Assembly: GCF_024362695.1 (NCBI RefSeq)
Contig: NC_065433.1
Span: 25,515,700 to 25,579,699, forward strand
Origin: Pectinophora gossypiella
Lineage: Eukaryota; Arthropoda; Insecta; Lepidoptera; Gelechiidae
Length of the DNA stretch: 64,000 nucleotides
Direction: 5' to 3'
The first letter of the stretch is position 1, and every line of letters begins with the position of its first letter. Below, piece by piece: positions 33,863 through 45,426 of the stretch. The position numbers and the translations under genes are program-made. The notes beneath the pieces are model-generated. The model was not told the DNA's origin. It did no database searches and saw only the letters and a list, made by a program, of their open reading frames with translations.

Positions 33863-35769
33863 AATCAAATAATAAAGAGCAAAGTGTATTGATGGAAGAA
33901 TTGGCAGGTCCGCAAGACTTTGAAAAGGCAGGTAAACAAATGAAAACATGATATATGTACGTAAAAATGTAACGTTATTCTCTCCTTCCGAGAAACTGTG
34001 AAAGGCTTTTTCAATACAAGAAATAAAAATAAAATTGCTATTCAAAATTATAGATTAAGTAAGTAAATTAAATTCATTTTTTTGGGGTTACAAGGTTTAC
34101 CTTTGCCAAACAAGTATTCAATATTCTTTATTTGCATACTATTCCGAAGAAATAAGAAAGTTTGCTTTAACTTAACATTTTCTTTCTCCGAAGGCGAATA
34201 ATAATTATATAATGCAATGTGACAGGGTGCCACAAAGACAGTTTCTAAACAAATTGACACTATTTAGAAATTAATAAATTTGTATTTATTGTAAATATAA
34301 TGTACATAATTAATAACGTGTGCCGCCTGTTGTACTACCAATTTAATTATAATACTAATGTATTTTTAATGTGATTCAAGTGCAATAAAGAGTTTTTGTA
34401 TTGTATTGTGTGAAATAAATACTTGCTAATGAACATATTTACGTTCTAATTTATATTTCATTTTACCTCCTGTTCTTATTTACTCCAACTCCAACACTCC
34501 AGGTCGATTCGAAGTGTGCGCAATAAAGAATGTAATTAATGTTATAGATTTGTTACGGAAACGACTTAGATAAATCTTGACTAAACCTTCCTTTACAAAT
34601 ACAAATATACTTTATTGCACACAACATACAATACAAGTTTTACACAGTTTTATACAGTACACCACCTACCTACCTTTTACTTTCCCTTTCTGTTCTCTTA
34701 TGAATACTTGTATGCCGTATTTTTTTTAAAGTGTAATGCTATATCTAGTAGGTACGAGTATGGTAATCCTAGTATTGAAACAGCTTGCAGCCCTAGTAAA
34801 GACCGCCATTTTATGTTACAGAGTGGCACGTTTTTTCTGTAGGTATTTCCAGTCCATACTCTTTTCTATGTCTATGGTAAAACCGAACAAAAAGTAATTT
34901 ACACTGTAGCAATAGATTCTAAGTATTAAAAAATATATATATTAAATATGATATTACACTGTGACAAATAGAACTATTGAACAAATACTTGCACAATGAA
35001 ATGTGATGTTATAACTTGAATATTTTGAATAAAATAACATAAATTATATATGAAATAGTCTGTTAATACCTATTTTGATATACTCGTTGGATAACTGAGA
35101 TTATTGATATTAGTGATATTTTTGAATCTGAAAAATAGACTTGCCCATACAAAACACCGACCAAAGAAAAGGTACTTACAGGATTGTTGAATTTGGTGTC
35201 TTCTGACCCCAGGGTGCTCTGGAGACTGCTAGTGCACTTTCAGATTAAGTTTAAACAGCACAACTTGCATTAATAATATACTTTTATGTTATTTTAGAAA
35301 TGGCGGTAGTCAAGTCAACTTTATATTTCTTTTTTCGTGGCTTGGGGTGGCGGGAGTTTTTGGCGCGAACCAAAGGAGTTTTTGGAAGGGATTCATGGTC
35401 GGTGTCCTAACAATAAGTAATACGCATAGAGATAGGTAATACGTCAAATAATTTTTCGAATAAGTAAGTCCTAAGCACTAATTCAAAGTTACATACGGTC
35501 TCTTTATAATATCAGTTGCTACTTATAGATTTCCGTTATTTCAAATCTAGGTAAGTAGGTGTATTCATATTAAAACAGTTTAAAATACTTTATTTAATTG
35601 TGATATCGAGGATCGTCATAATTATTATTAGTATACTTTCCCGATCTAGATTCGAACTCCCAAGGGCAAATCTCGTTCAGGATCACGACGAAATCTGAAA
35701 ATACCAAGCGACATAATTATATTAAGTAAATAAATTATGCATATTATGCAGTCGTACCACTATTACCAG

Positions 35770-35915
35770 CCCGATGGCGATGGTCGGAACTAGTCGGAAG
35801 AGATTATGATGTAGGTATGTTGGAAAGCGGTGGATGAGACTGCACAGGGCCGGAAAGGGTGGCGTGAAAGAAAGGAGGCCTATACCCAGCAGTGGGTGGA
35901 TACAGAGTAAGTAGA
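35770..35915 (+). repeat. LINE 3'-end remnant
   Basis: Ends GGAGGCCTATACCCAGCAGTG and GGTGGATACAG, typical of the end of LINE coding regions and tails in insects. Too short to classify. Confidence 0.55.
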
Positions 35916-36233
35916 TAGAATTTGACTTTCATTTTACGAGACTTTTTTATAAATTACGTTTTTTATCGACTTTTTTATTTAGCCAATAAAATCTGTAATT
36001 ATGTTGCTACTTATATTACTTCTCTTTATTTTGATCAAAATAATGGGTGGAAGATGTAATTGTGCCTGGGTGTAATAAAAAGAGACATTATTTATACCCA
36101 AAAAACAAAGGTAAAAGTATGTCTGTTCTATCTATGAAATTAGAAGGTTAAACGAAGGAAAATCTTTACATCGCCATCTAAATAAATTGTTTTTGAGGAA
36201 CATAGCTTGGAAAGTCCCTCTTTAGTAATTGAA

Positions 36234-36956
36234 TTACATCATACCTGTGTCAAACCTGCAATTGTGTTTTTTTAGGTCGCATTCATTCAAAAAAGATACG
36301 GTATTGCCAGTCTTATGATTACAGGCGCAGACCGGTCCTTTCGAAGTCTCCGCTTCCGAGCATAATATTTTAGAACACTCATTCGCACGGTTCGGGTCTT
36401 CTTTATTTACTTTTCCATTGTCACCAGAGCTTATATCTTGGCCTAGTTTATTTTCTACCAGTTTAGTGGTTTCTATACCATTTTTAGTACTTTCAGAGGT
36501 AAATTGTTTGTATTTGTTCACCGCCAACGGCACAGCTTCTTGAAGTATCTTGGCTGTAGGCCCCGTGATTACTGTACCACTTCGTGATACATCGTCACAA
36601 CAAGGTTTTCGAGGCATTATACGTTGCAAGAAGGGATTCATAGGGATGGATTGTAAGCGGATAAGAGGGATGGGTTGTAGAGAGATGGTTTGTAGGGAAG
36701 TGGGTTGTAGAGGAATGGGTTGTAAGGGGATGGGTTGTACATATATGGGTGTTAGAGGTACAGCCATACGAGAAATAAATACTCGTTGTAAATGTACTTC
36801 TAGTGTAGAAAGTTTGTAAAGCAGAAGGTATCCTGTAAAAACAAATGCAAAATTAAAGATAAACCTAATAATATATTACAGAGACCCTACTGACACGTAG
36901 ATCACACGTTTTGAATACCCACCTAGTATAACATAAATATGTGTCGACAATGTCAT
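36234..36956 (-). CDS. Secreted or membrane-anchored protein with an atypical Kazal-like domain (two exons)
   Basis: CDS joins 36956-36923 and 36832-36234 (210 residues); the ATG exon is only 34 bp, with donor GTGGGT and acceptor TTTTTACAG, and the split codon gives Gly12. Residues 5-20 (THIYVILGYLLLYKLS) form a signal peptide or anchor. Residues 39-75 are a Pro/Leu/Gln repeat of five-residue units like QPIPL, encoded by 15-bp DNA repeats. Residues 164-203 hold six cysteines, with PVCACN then FLNECDLKKHNC matching the PVC...Y/F.NEC.L....C core of Kazal protease inhibitors, but with a longer loop and a close C-A-C pair. A role as a protease inhibitor is possible, not shown. The TAA follows a possible donor (CAG/GTATGA), so an extra 3' exon cannot be excluded. 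Confidence 0.75.
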
Positions 36957-37305
36957 GTTGAAATAGCACTCTAAATATACATTGTTTTAACAGTATAGAA
37001 ACCAATGTTCAGCCATGTACGTGAAAAACTAAATTAAAAATGAAAACCAAAAAAATATTTGTGGAGGTAACGGTATGGATATCAAAATTGATTATCTATG
37101 GCACTGTCAGTAATTCGTTAATTAAAGTAATGAAAAACTGTTGATTGATAGTCGCAGAATTCAATTAAAACGAATAAGAAGGTCTCTAATTAAAAGAAAA
37201 GTTTCATTCATTTATTTATAAAGTTTATTATTAAGTATGTCTATCTGAAAAATTACAAAGATTTTCTATAGTCTCCTACTTGCTCGTTATATTAAGTATA
37301 TATCA
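36957..37305. other. Intergenic spacer
   Basis: AT-rich. Two minus-strand AATAAA signals (37224-37229 and 37211-37216) lie about 75-95 nt after the stop of the next gene and probably serve it. Confidence 0.6.
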
Positions 37306-38019
37306 TCAATTATCACTACTAAATGAACCATCAAATCCTTGAGCATCAGAATATCCTTTAAATTCTTTATCTAATAATTTCTTGTCTAAGAATCCTTGTT
37401 TTCCGTAAATGCCCTTTTGGCGGTTATGGTGGAAATGACCCTTATTAAAACCCGCTCCGGCGCCAATCTTGTAGCCTAAACCTTTTGCACCAACCTTCTT
37501 TATAGTGCCTTTTGTTTCGTCATCTTCGTAAAATGCTTTGTCTTTCTTATATTCGTCTTTATGATGCACTCGGTGGAAGCCTCTAGTTTTCGTGCCTTTC
37601 CTGTAGGTTCTGTCTTCATTACCCTTGATGCCAACAGCTTGCGCAGCCACGCCTTCTACGGCTGCGTACACGTCGTCGTCATCGTATGCCCCCTGGTCAT
37701 GCACGCCGGCTGATTTATAAAACTTCTTCAGATCTTGAATGTTATGTTTACTCTTTAATCCCTTATTGGCTGTATTCTTCTTTTTGAAACCAGACGTCTT
37801 TACACTCTTGTTTTGCTCGTTGGCTTTAGCCTCTTTAGCCGCTGCTTCCTCGTCTAGAAGCTTGGAGAAATCATCCAGATCTTCTTCCTCGACCTCGTAC
37901 GACAAGCTATCGAGGTCGGTATCGAGATTGTCAAACTCCAGTGTACCTAATCCGACAGGTGATGATTCAGCCCAGTAACAAACTAGTGTCAATGACAGCA
38001 CTAACCACCACTTTTGCAT
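37306..38019 (-). CDS. Secreted HKDEY-motif protein A (DUF4779-like)
   Basis: A 237-residue protein with a signal peptide (MQKWWLVLSLTLVCYWAESS). Residues 28-62 are Asp/Glu-rich; 65-105 are Lys-rich. The conserved motif lies at 147-171 (GFHRVHHKDEYKKDKAFYED). The C-terminal part is Gly, Lys, His and aromatic-rich (GAGAGFNKGHFHHNRQKG). The same motif occurs in three neighbouring genes. I use the ATG at 38019-38017, which gives a clean signal peptide; an in-frame TTG upstream is not a likely start. No intron is seen. TATAAAA (38095-38101) and a TCAGT initiator near 38073 predict a leader of about 50 nt. The family is, I think, the insect DUF4779 group of unknown function; secretion is well supported, the role is not. 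Confidence 0.85.
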   Translation of the reverse strand: MQKWWLVLSLTLVCYWAESSPVGLGTLEFDNLDTDLDSLSYEVEEEDLDDFSKLLDEEAAAKEAKANEQNKSVKTSGFKKKNTANKGLKSKHNIQDLKKFYKSAGVHDQGAYDDDDVYAAVEGVAAQAVGIKGNEDRTYRKGTKTRGFHRVHHKDEYKKDKAFYEDDETKGTIKKVGAKGLGYKIGAGAGFNKGHFHHNRQKGIYGKQGFLDKKLLDKEFKGYSDAQGFDGSFSSDN

Positions 38020-38094
38020 TGTGAACAATTTTTTTGTACGATCTTACACAATCGAAGTAGGTTGCGACACTGACATACATGGAGATAAACAGGC

Positions 38095-38101
38095 TTTTAT
38101 A
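38095..38101 (-). promoter_or_regulatory. TATA box of gene A
   Basis: TATAAAA on the minus strand, followed about 28 bases later by TCAGT (38073-38069), the arthropod initiator consensus. Confidence 0.75.
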
Positions 38102-40727
38102 GCCTTTGTGGTATTTTGGCGGCCAAGGATTTTTTTTCTGGAAGATGCGCGTATCGATGGTTTCTGGTTTCGGTCTGGTGCATTGGTAATCGTGATATGA
38201 CTAATCGGGGCAACGGGTTGGATCGGTCAAGGTTCAAATCTTCAAGGGAGACATATGCTTTACTACATCTACCAGTATTACAGCTAGTAAGCACGATCAA
38301 CCTACTATCCTCGTGTTTGCAATAAAAATAGTCTATAGGTACTTACGTACGTAAAAATATAATCATGCTAAGTATGAATAGAAATCGTACGAGATGTACT
38401 TAGTGAACAATGGTTTTAGATTAGACACAAACCATAGTATTATACAAATCTAACGTATAGAGTTTAGACTACCGTTACTAGTTTTCCCACGTTTTATTCT
38501 TTGGCGCTAGTCGATCTATTTTCAACCCTTTGCTTTTTTATTTACATAATAAGTTGATAATAATTCACGGCACGGTAAGAAAACTAACAATGTTCCAATA
38601 TGCCTGTCTGACCGATGAAAACTACAAATACTTACTCTTCATCATACTTAATTGTGTTGTGTTAATATTTTAAGATTGATGCACACAGGGAGCATCAGGG
38701 ATGTCCCGGCCCGGGAGCATTTTATGTGATACCAACTTATTCGCTTTTGTATGCAGGCGTGCTCGCAATATAAAAAATTATACATTTTCCCTCTTCGGTT
38801 CAAAACAAAAGACGATCCTGACGACCCGATTACTCTAGCCCTAGCGGTGGGCAATCAGCTCGCGACAGCAAACACTTCAGAATCCCTATCCCGATCCCGA
38901 CGTGGTCGACGTTTTCGTTTATCGCTAACAGCCCACTAAGATCGATGGATTCTTTCAAATATAATCCTCTCAGACGACGACGATTCGCGCCCAAGGGCAT
39001 CCTCAGCGGTCGCCATTTGTCCGACCATACTATCTGCGGCAAATCTACAATAAGATTACTTACTTACGTCAAAAAATAAAACACTCCTCGTCCCGCAACG
39101 CTAATGGTGTCGCTGCTGTGTGTGCAGAGATTTACCTAAAGCACATGCACGTTTCTTTGTTAAATATGCATTTCACGGTGTAAGTAGGTAACAAATTTAA
39201 TAGGTACGTGATAGTCTTTTATTTAAAAGTAAATGTTACCAGCACTTAAATGGTGAGTTTACAAAAAAACAAATAATAAAACATCATGCAATATCTGCAC
39301 GGGCAATCGGACACGTCATACGTACTGGACAAAGGTCTCCTTTCGCCCCATAATAGCGATAGGTAAAGGTAACACTATCAATATCTTACCTGCATAGGTT
39401 CTTGGTATTCTACTAAGATCCACTAAGAACCTACCTCAATTCAAAAATTGTGGGACGAGGGGGCATGATGGAAATCGATTGTATTTTTGTACTTACTAAC
39501 TTGTTTATTTTTTTATCTATTTTACATCTTCGACTTTGACGACTTAAATCAACCAAGGACCAAGTATTGTCTTTGAAATCAATCAACCTCCATTCCGCTT
39601 TGATTCCGCGCAATCCGCACAATCCTCTCTTCTTGCGAGAGTCGCTTTCTCATCCCTCTTTCACACACACCTTAACGTTCCGTTTCATTCTGCCTATCAT
39701 TCCCACATTAACAATCAATTTAGATTCTAATTAATTTTTTATCTAATTGAACCACTGACATTGGCATATAATTGGTGTCTGTAATTTAATAAGCATTTAT
39801 TAGATAAGTAGCTACTTATTTCGTTTAGCCATGAACCAAGGATGGCGGTCCTAAAATACTAAATTCAAATATTGTGGTCCGCAATATTAACGGTTTTAAC
39901 TGACCAGCTCAGTTGTTAGGTAGTGTCTGTTCTTGTTGAGAGGAGTAAGTACTTAAAAAGTCTTTCTTTACCTTAATAGAATTAAGTATATTTACTTATT
40001 TTATTTGCAGTGTACGTATCGCCTTATAGCGATAACCATGTAAGCGCCTTTTTAAAAATAACATTCAGATGTAATTTTATTAAGAAAAGCACGCAATAAA
40101 CTAGTATTAAGACATTTATGGTCTCAATTTAAACGTGGATTTAAATTAATTGACATCACAATTTAGATAGTGATTTTTCCAGAAGGCGGTTACGTGGTTT
40201 GCGCTAATAAAATGACGTCATGTCGTTTGCATATCTCGAGCCTATGGAGACGCGGACTTTTGGATGAGCCCGAAGACAATATGTACAGGCTCTAAGACAA
40301 TTAATTTAATCCAAATTTGTTGTGTCACCAATGGTAGGTATACTCGTAGTTCATCCAATAATTAGGTAGTTCCATCTTAAGTATTTTTTTGTTTTGTTCA
40401 GTTCGACGGCTTTCATTACAAAGCCGGAAAAATGGATAGGAAAGTTGTGAAATGTTTTGAAACATATTTTAAAATTATTCGTACTAAGTCTGTATAAGTG
40501 AACATAATTCTAAATATTCTACCTAGACTAGCTCTGGAGTAGTATTATAGATAATTTAGTTTTAAATACTTACCAATTTAATAAATATAACACGAGTCAT
40601 TACTTGTCAAAGCATTTATTTATTCACAATACAAAAAATATTTACAATGTCCGTATCAAACATAACAAACTAGAGAAAAGTAAGTTAAAAAGTTAACAAA
40701 TAAACACAATAATTAGAGTTTGAGCAT
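38102..40727. other. Intergenic DNA
   Basis: No gene. Contains a repeat-like stretch at about 38690-39050 (CCCGATCCCGACGTGGTCGA, CTCTCAGACGACGACG) that I recognise as interspersed in Lepidoptera, and unannotated AT-rich sequence. AATAAA for gene B lies at 40615-40620 (minus). Confidence 0.5.
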
Positions 40728-41702
40728 TCAATCTTCATCATCGTCGTCTTCGTACTCGTATTCCTTCTCTTGACTGCTTCCTCCCTTCTTGCCGTAGTCT
40801 TCTTCTTGGCTGTAGTGGCTCTCATGGCCCTCCTCTGAGGATACGCCGTCGTCGCTCTCATCAGAATGACCTTTAGCATGATGGCCGGCCTTGCCAAACT
40901 CACCCTTCTTGAAAGCCGAGTCATGGTGACCACCCTCCTTCTCCGCGCCTTCTTGCGACCCGTGCTTCTCATGTTCATGGCCGTACTTCTTGAAATGACC
41001 GCTATTGTCGGCTACATCATAGAAGTCGTGGTCCTTCTTGAACTCGTCCTTGTGGAACACTTTGTGGTATCCAGTCACTTCTTCTCCTTTACTGTGATGT
41101 TTCTTGTGGCCGTGGTTGCCGCCCTTGTAACTGCCTCCAGCTTCGTGGTGCTTGCCGTGGGCGTCCGCATCGTCGTGGTGATGGTTCACTTTGCCTTCGC
41201 TTTCCTTGTAGAAACCTTCGTTGTGCTCCTTACCGTAGTGACCAGATTCTCCATCAGCGTGATGATCCTTGGAGCTATATCCTTTGCTTCCCTTTTCGCC
41301 GTGCACTTCATGGTGTTCCGCTCCATAGTCATTGCCACCCTTCTTTTCGTAACCGTGACCGTGATCCAGATATTCTTCAGAGGAGTCGTCATCATCATCG
41401 TCGTCATCTTCATCTTCGGCACCAGCGTCAACCTCAACTATGGGTTCCGCGGCTATGTAAGGTAACGGCGCGGGAGCAAGATCGTACGCTTCGAAAGCCT
41501 CGAGCTTTGGGGGTTGAGCTATGGGTAACGGGGGCGCGAAGGCGTGCGGCTGCTGGTAGGGCACCGCGCCCAGCTGGATGAGGCTCGCCGGCCCGTTGTT
41601 GTCGCTGCGGTAGATGTACCCGCTGGCCACCGGCGCCACGTAGCCCACGTGCACCGCCGACGACGCCGCCACCACCAACAACACACTCACAGCTGTTCTC
41701 AT
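40728..41702 (-). CDS. Secreted HKDEF-motif protein B, His/Gly/Asp-rich (DUF4779-like)
   Basis: A 324-residue protein. Signal peptide MRTAVSVLLVVAASSAVHVG; then GYIYRSDNNGPAS at 28-40 and a proline-rich stretch (QPHAFAPPLPIAQPP) at 51-65. An acidic run of 14 residues occupies 96-109; 110-208 are rich in His, Gly, Lys and Glu (VNHHHDDADAHGKHH). The family motif follows at 210-241 (GYHKVFHKDEFKKDHDFYD, then SGHFKKYG), and the tail ends YEYEDDDDED. The strong charge patterning and histidines suggest a hydrated or metal-binding extracellular material, but this is inference. No intron is seen. It shares the GYIY..DN.GPAS motif and the HKDE motif with gene C, so the two are close paralogues. Confidence 0.9.
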   Translation of the reverse strand: MRTAVSVLLVVAASSAVHVGYVAPVASGYIYRSDNNGPASLIQLGAVPYQQPHAFAPPLPIAQPPKLEAFEAYDLAPAPLPYIAAEPIVEVDAGAEDEDDDDDDDDSSEEYLDHGHGYEKKGGNDYGAEHHEVHGEKGSKGYSSKDHHADGESGHYGKEHNEGFYKESEGKVNHHHDDADAHGKHHEAGGSYKGGNHGHKKHHSKGEEVTGYHKVFHKDEFKKDHDFYDVADNSGHFKKYGHEHEKHGSQEGAEKEGGHHDSAFKKGEFGKAGHHAKGHSDESDDGVSSEEGHESHYSQEEDYGKKGGSSQEKEYEYEDDDDED

Positions 41703-41762
41703 CTTGAGATGTGTATTGGACTGCTACCTGTAGCGTAATAATTTGATAACAGCGTTGACCAA

Positions 41763-41770
41763 TATTTATA
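41763..41770 (-). promoter_or_regulatory. TATA box of gene B
   Basis: TATAAATA on the minus strand, 61 bp upstream of the ATG, giving a short predicted leader. Confidence 0.7.
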
Positions 41771-42564
41771 TCTAGGTTAGAGACAAAAGAAGGACCGTGA
41801 GCGTGCATGTACCTTTCTTGCAGCCATGTAACAATTTGCTTATCAGACGAGGTTATAGGTGACAAAGACATTGGTATTGAAAAAATTGACCATTGTGCAA
41901 TATTTTGCGGGCGCGCTGACCGCAAGTTTAACGAGCGTGAAATGCTTTTTTATAGAAGATTATCGAATTACAATTGTTTTGATAAACGATTTACTTGATG
42001 TCATTATATAATTTGAACTAGATCTCTGTCCGACTAAACAATGTTCACGGACCGATGAACTTGAGTATAGGTATTCAATATTTTTGAGAATAATCTTCAC
42101 TCGGAGACTGTTATTACACTCGGAGTCACGTTGATTGACAAATGGCAGATGACAGTGTTCAGATCTTAACTATTAAGTATATTATTGTAATTTGTATATA
42201 AATATGTAAGATAAACACCGGCCAAATATATTAAATTTCAGTATACAATACATTCTTTTAGGTTTGCTCATTTATGTTGTTGGTACCTAGGACAGTCTGA
42301 TCACAACTAACGAACGGCTGATGTGGGATCCTTTTATTTTGGGAACATTTGCGAGTACTCGTAGGTACCTCGTTTATATTTCGTCTAAGTAGTGACTCAT
42401 TCTCATCACTCGCACTGTTCTTTTAAATATTTGATATGGGAAAGTTTTTGTTTATGTAGGTACAGTAATTATTATAACTAGGGCCCTAACAGGCGCTGCT
42501 GTATTAGATATAGGCCAAATATAAGAATAATAGAATTGCGAAAGCAGTATACTTATAAAGCGAA

Positions 42565-42768
42565 AGTTGATGGTAGGGCTGGCAGAGGAAGACCTAGAAG
42601 GACTTACATTAACCAAATTGGAGATGTCCTTAGAAAAGGTTTCCTTGAATATTTCGATTGATGAATTTGGAGGAAGCGAGAGAAGTGCGTCTGGATCGAA
42701 GCAAATGGAATTGTATAGTCTCTGCTTACCACGGTGGGAAATAGGCGTGAGTTTATGTATGTATAGAA
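42565..42768 (+). repeat. LINE ORF2 C-terminal remnant
   Basis: One frame reads GRGRPRRTYINQIGDVLRKG, typical of LINE polyprotein C-termini, followed by GTCTGGATCGAAGCAAATGG and a GTTTATGTATGTAT tail. Reverse copies lie at 18183-18350 and 22757-22905. Confidence 0.65.
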
Positions 42769-42984
42769 AATGTTGGTTTAAGTAGATACAGTAATTATTA
42801 TAAGTAGGTCCCTCACAGGCGCTACTGTATTTGATATAAGTAGGTGAAATATATTTTAATGGGAATATCTATAGCAATGAAATAGGTACGAGTGTGCACA
42901 TATAAGTAATGGTCGTTTTCCATTGCAACAACATACTTAGAATGCAAAGCATTGTAGTTTTAACGGTAAATCTTCCTCATGTGA

Positions 42985-43160
42985 CGTATATGACCCACCT
43001 CATCAACCTTTATCAATACTATTGAGCCGCCAAAGGCCCCTGGCCTGGCTCATGTAACGACGACTTACACACGTGCTTACGTTCTAAGAAAACTACTTAT
43101 AGGGATCACAAACATATTTTTGTGATATGTTCCTACCGGGGACATTCAGATCGTGCCTCG
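42985..43160 (-). repeat. tRNA-derived SINE, degraded
   Basis: Reverse-oriented pieces of the 12204 family: GAGCCGCCAAAGGCC, GGCTCATGTAACGA, TTTTTGTGATATGTTCC. Confidence 0.65.
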
Positions 43161-43571
43161 TGAATATAAATGTATTAAGGCCGGTTTAAACCATTTAAAC
43201 CAGTCCGTTTAAAACGAAAAAAGCGCATTTTTTTCGGTTTAAAACGGCTGCTGTTCATTCATGACTATGATTTTCTTACTTTTCGTGTTTCATGGGTACT
43301 TTCGATTCATTTTCTATGAATTAATCAAAACGAAACATAACGTCAGGTGACAAAACATTGCCCATAATGAAGTTTAAAACACAGTTATTTTATTGTTGTA
43401 GGCGAGTTTTCAACTTTGTTTGGGGTTTAAAACGGTACTTACTTAAGTACTTGTATGGTGCTTGTAAGGCGGTTATCACCGACGATCGCGCGGTCGTCCG
43501 TTATGAATCGTCATTGCCAACCGCGACCGCGCCCTCATCGTGTGCTAACCGGCCAATTTGAGTCATCATCA

Positions 43572-43755
43572 TCATCAATTTAAGAGCCACGCTCTTGTCG
43601 GTGTAGCATTTTCCGAATACTCTCCATGCTACTTTTTAGGGAAAAATAGGGCAGTGGTTTCCCTCTTGCCTTCCGCCCCGCAGTAGGTACTCTGTCTGAC
43701 GCGAGTGGGATGGCGCCCAGAGTAGTCTATTAGAAAGCCATACTAGGACTCCCAA
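43572..43755 (-). repeat. LINE 3'-end remnant
   Basis: Begins AAGAGCCACGCTCTTGTCGG and includes CTTGCCTTCCGCCCCGCAGT and CTCTGTCTGACGCGAGTGGG; I recognise this as an interspersed lepidopteran repeat end in reverse orientation. Confidence 0.5.
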
Positions 43756-44436
43756 TTTGAGTATTCTAATAAAATAAATAAATATAAAAATATAGGTATA
43801 CGCTTTTCAACTACTGCGCTGCTACATTACTGGTGTAATAATTATTCCTTATTATATGACTGCGGGTTGGTGGAGACTGGAAGAAAACTTCGTTTCCACA
43901 ATTATTGTCTCGACCGGAAATTGAACTTCGGTCCTCTGGTTGATGGTATTCTTTATGGTAAGTATTCAGTATTCGTTATTTCGTATTAATTGAACTTCGG
44001 TCATATGGCATGATTTCTAGGTGTACAGTCATGAGCAACAATGTACCCACTTTAGGACTCTGTCGCACTAACATATTTGACATTTAGTGAGACTTACAGT
44101 TCAATTTGTCAAAAAAGTTAATGTGACATGGTACCAAAGTGTATACATATTAATGCTCGTGACCGTACGAGGTGGACTCTAGTCGCTCTAAGTAAGTACT
44201 ATGAGTAACACTAGTCTTATTATATTTTATTCGCTATGCGACAGTCACTGGCTTGAGAGACGGAAAAACGACTAAGTACGTAGTTACCAAAGAAGATACG
44301 TTGCATGGAATTTTGTGTTTTCCATTTCGTCTCTACATTAGAAATATTATACGTATCTGGTAGGTATTAAGGTACTTTATTACTGTGCAAATAATTATCT
44401 TTTTCAAGCAAGTACGAGGACTTATAATAGAAACGA

Positions 44437-44790
44437 TTAGTGATTTCCATTTTTATGGATTGTCGAATTTGTTTTCGAAATCATATTTGGATCATTTATT
44501 ATTATCACGTGCTCAGCGGTGAAGGAAAACATCGCGAGGAAACCCACATTCCCGAGAAATTCATTTTCGGAGGTATGTGACCTAACCTGTATTGGGCTGG
44601 TTTTCCGTTCGCGGGTTGGACTGTCAGACAGGCAGTCGTTTCTGTAAAAAACCGGACCTGTCAAATCTTCAGGTTAAGTAAGCGGTCCCTGTGAAAAACG
44701 GGATAATGCTATTTATTGCTTACAAGCTTTATTGCTATTTATTGACCTATTGGCAGACCGGCTGATGATGATGATGATGATGATGATGAT
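44437..44790 (+). repeat. tRNA-like SINE with (GAT)n tail, 5'-truncated
   Basis: Matches 60236-60545 through GATTATCACGTGCTCAGCGG-like, GTATTGGGCTGGTTTTCC, ACCGGACCTGTCAAATCTTC and GTGAAAAACGGGATAAT blocks. It ends in a (GAT)n tract at 44763-44790. Confidence 0.75.
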
Positions 44791-45426
44791 TGCTTACAAG
44801 GGGGGCTAGCCGTTGCAAACGATTTCGAAAAGTGACGAAACTGTGTTTAATATTATGACTATATAGGATTGACATAAGGTGACATAATATATCAATCCTA
44901 ATCTTCGTAATCGTGTGTAACTCGGTTTAACCCAACTAAGACGTGTATTGCGTATCTGACGTATTTTATTCAATTTCACTCATATGCAGTTTTTATTTCA
45001 ATATTGTAGTATAATAATACTTAAATAATAATTAAGTAGGTATACGAAACTCATAATTCGTACCGGTTCACTTTTATATTTTCTTTCATATCAGGTTTAA
45101 ATATAAAGAGGCTGTATACATCTTTACACTATTGTATTGTATTTTATAACATACGCATTTGCATTTAATTATATAGCACTTATTCGCTAGGTTTAGGCTT
45201 ATTTCATCGAACAATATCGAGAACAATCGGGTAACAGTTTTATACATTCCTTTTTATATGCATAAAAAATCAAAACTTCGCAAAAAATTAAGTAAGTGTT
45301 TAAAAATAATAAAACAACTATGTTAGAATATGGCTAGATTTTTATATCTATAAAATAAATATACATATTTACAAAACTTTACCAAAAGTCAACAAAAGTA
45401 TAACAATGATCTTTAACACGCCCGCG

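Larger units (their letters stand above)
33347..36233. other. Intergenic DNA with small remnants
   Basis: Contains the exon-like pieces at 33540-33862, a TTTATTGCAC-type LINE tail near 34605, and a LINE remnant at 35770-35915. No complete gene is recognised. Confidence 0.5.
41771..45426. other. Intergenic DNA with repeats
   Basis: No gene. Holds LINE remnants at 42565-42768 and 43572-43755, a SINE fragment at 42985-43160, and a SINE at 44437-44790. A short GTTTAAAACGG-rich patch lies at 43180-43440. Confidence 0.55.

Noticed and set aside
40866..41465. 199-codon plus-strand open frame opposite gene B
   Set aside because: It is the antisense of a low-complexity coding region and reads as a hydrophobic valine/leucine-rich artefact; gene B has the signal peptide, family motif and TATA box.
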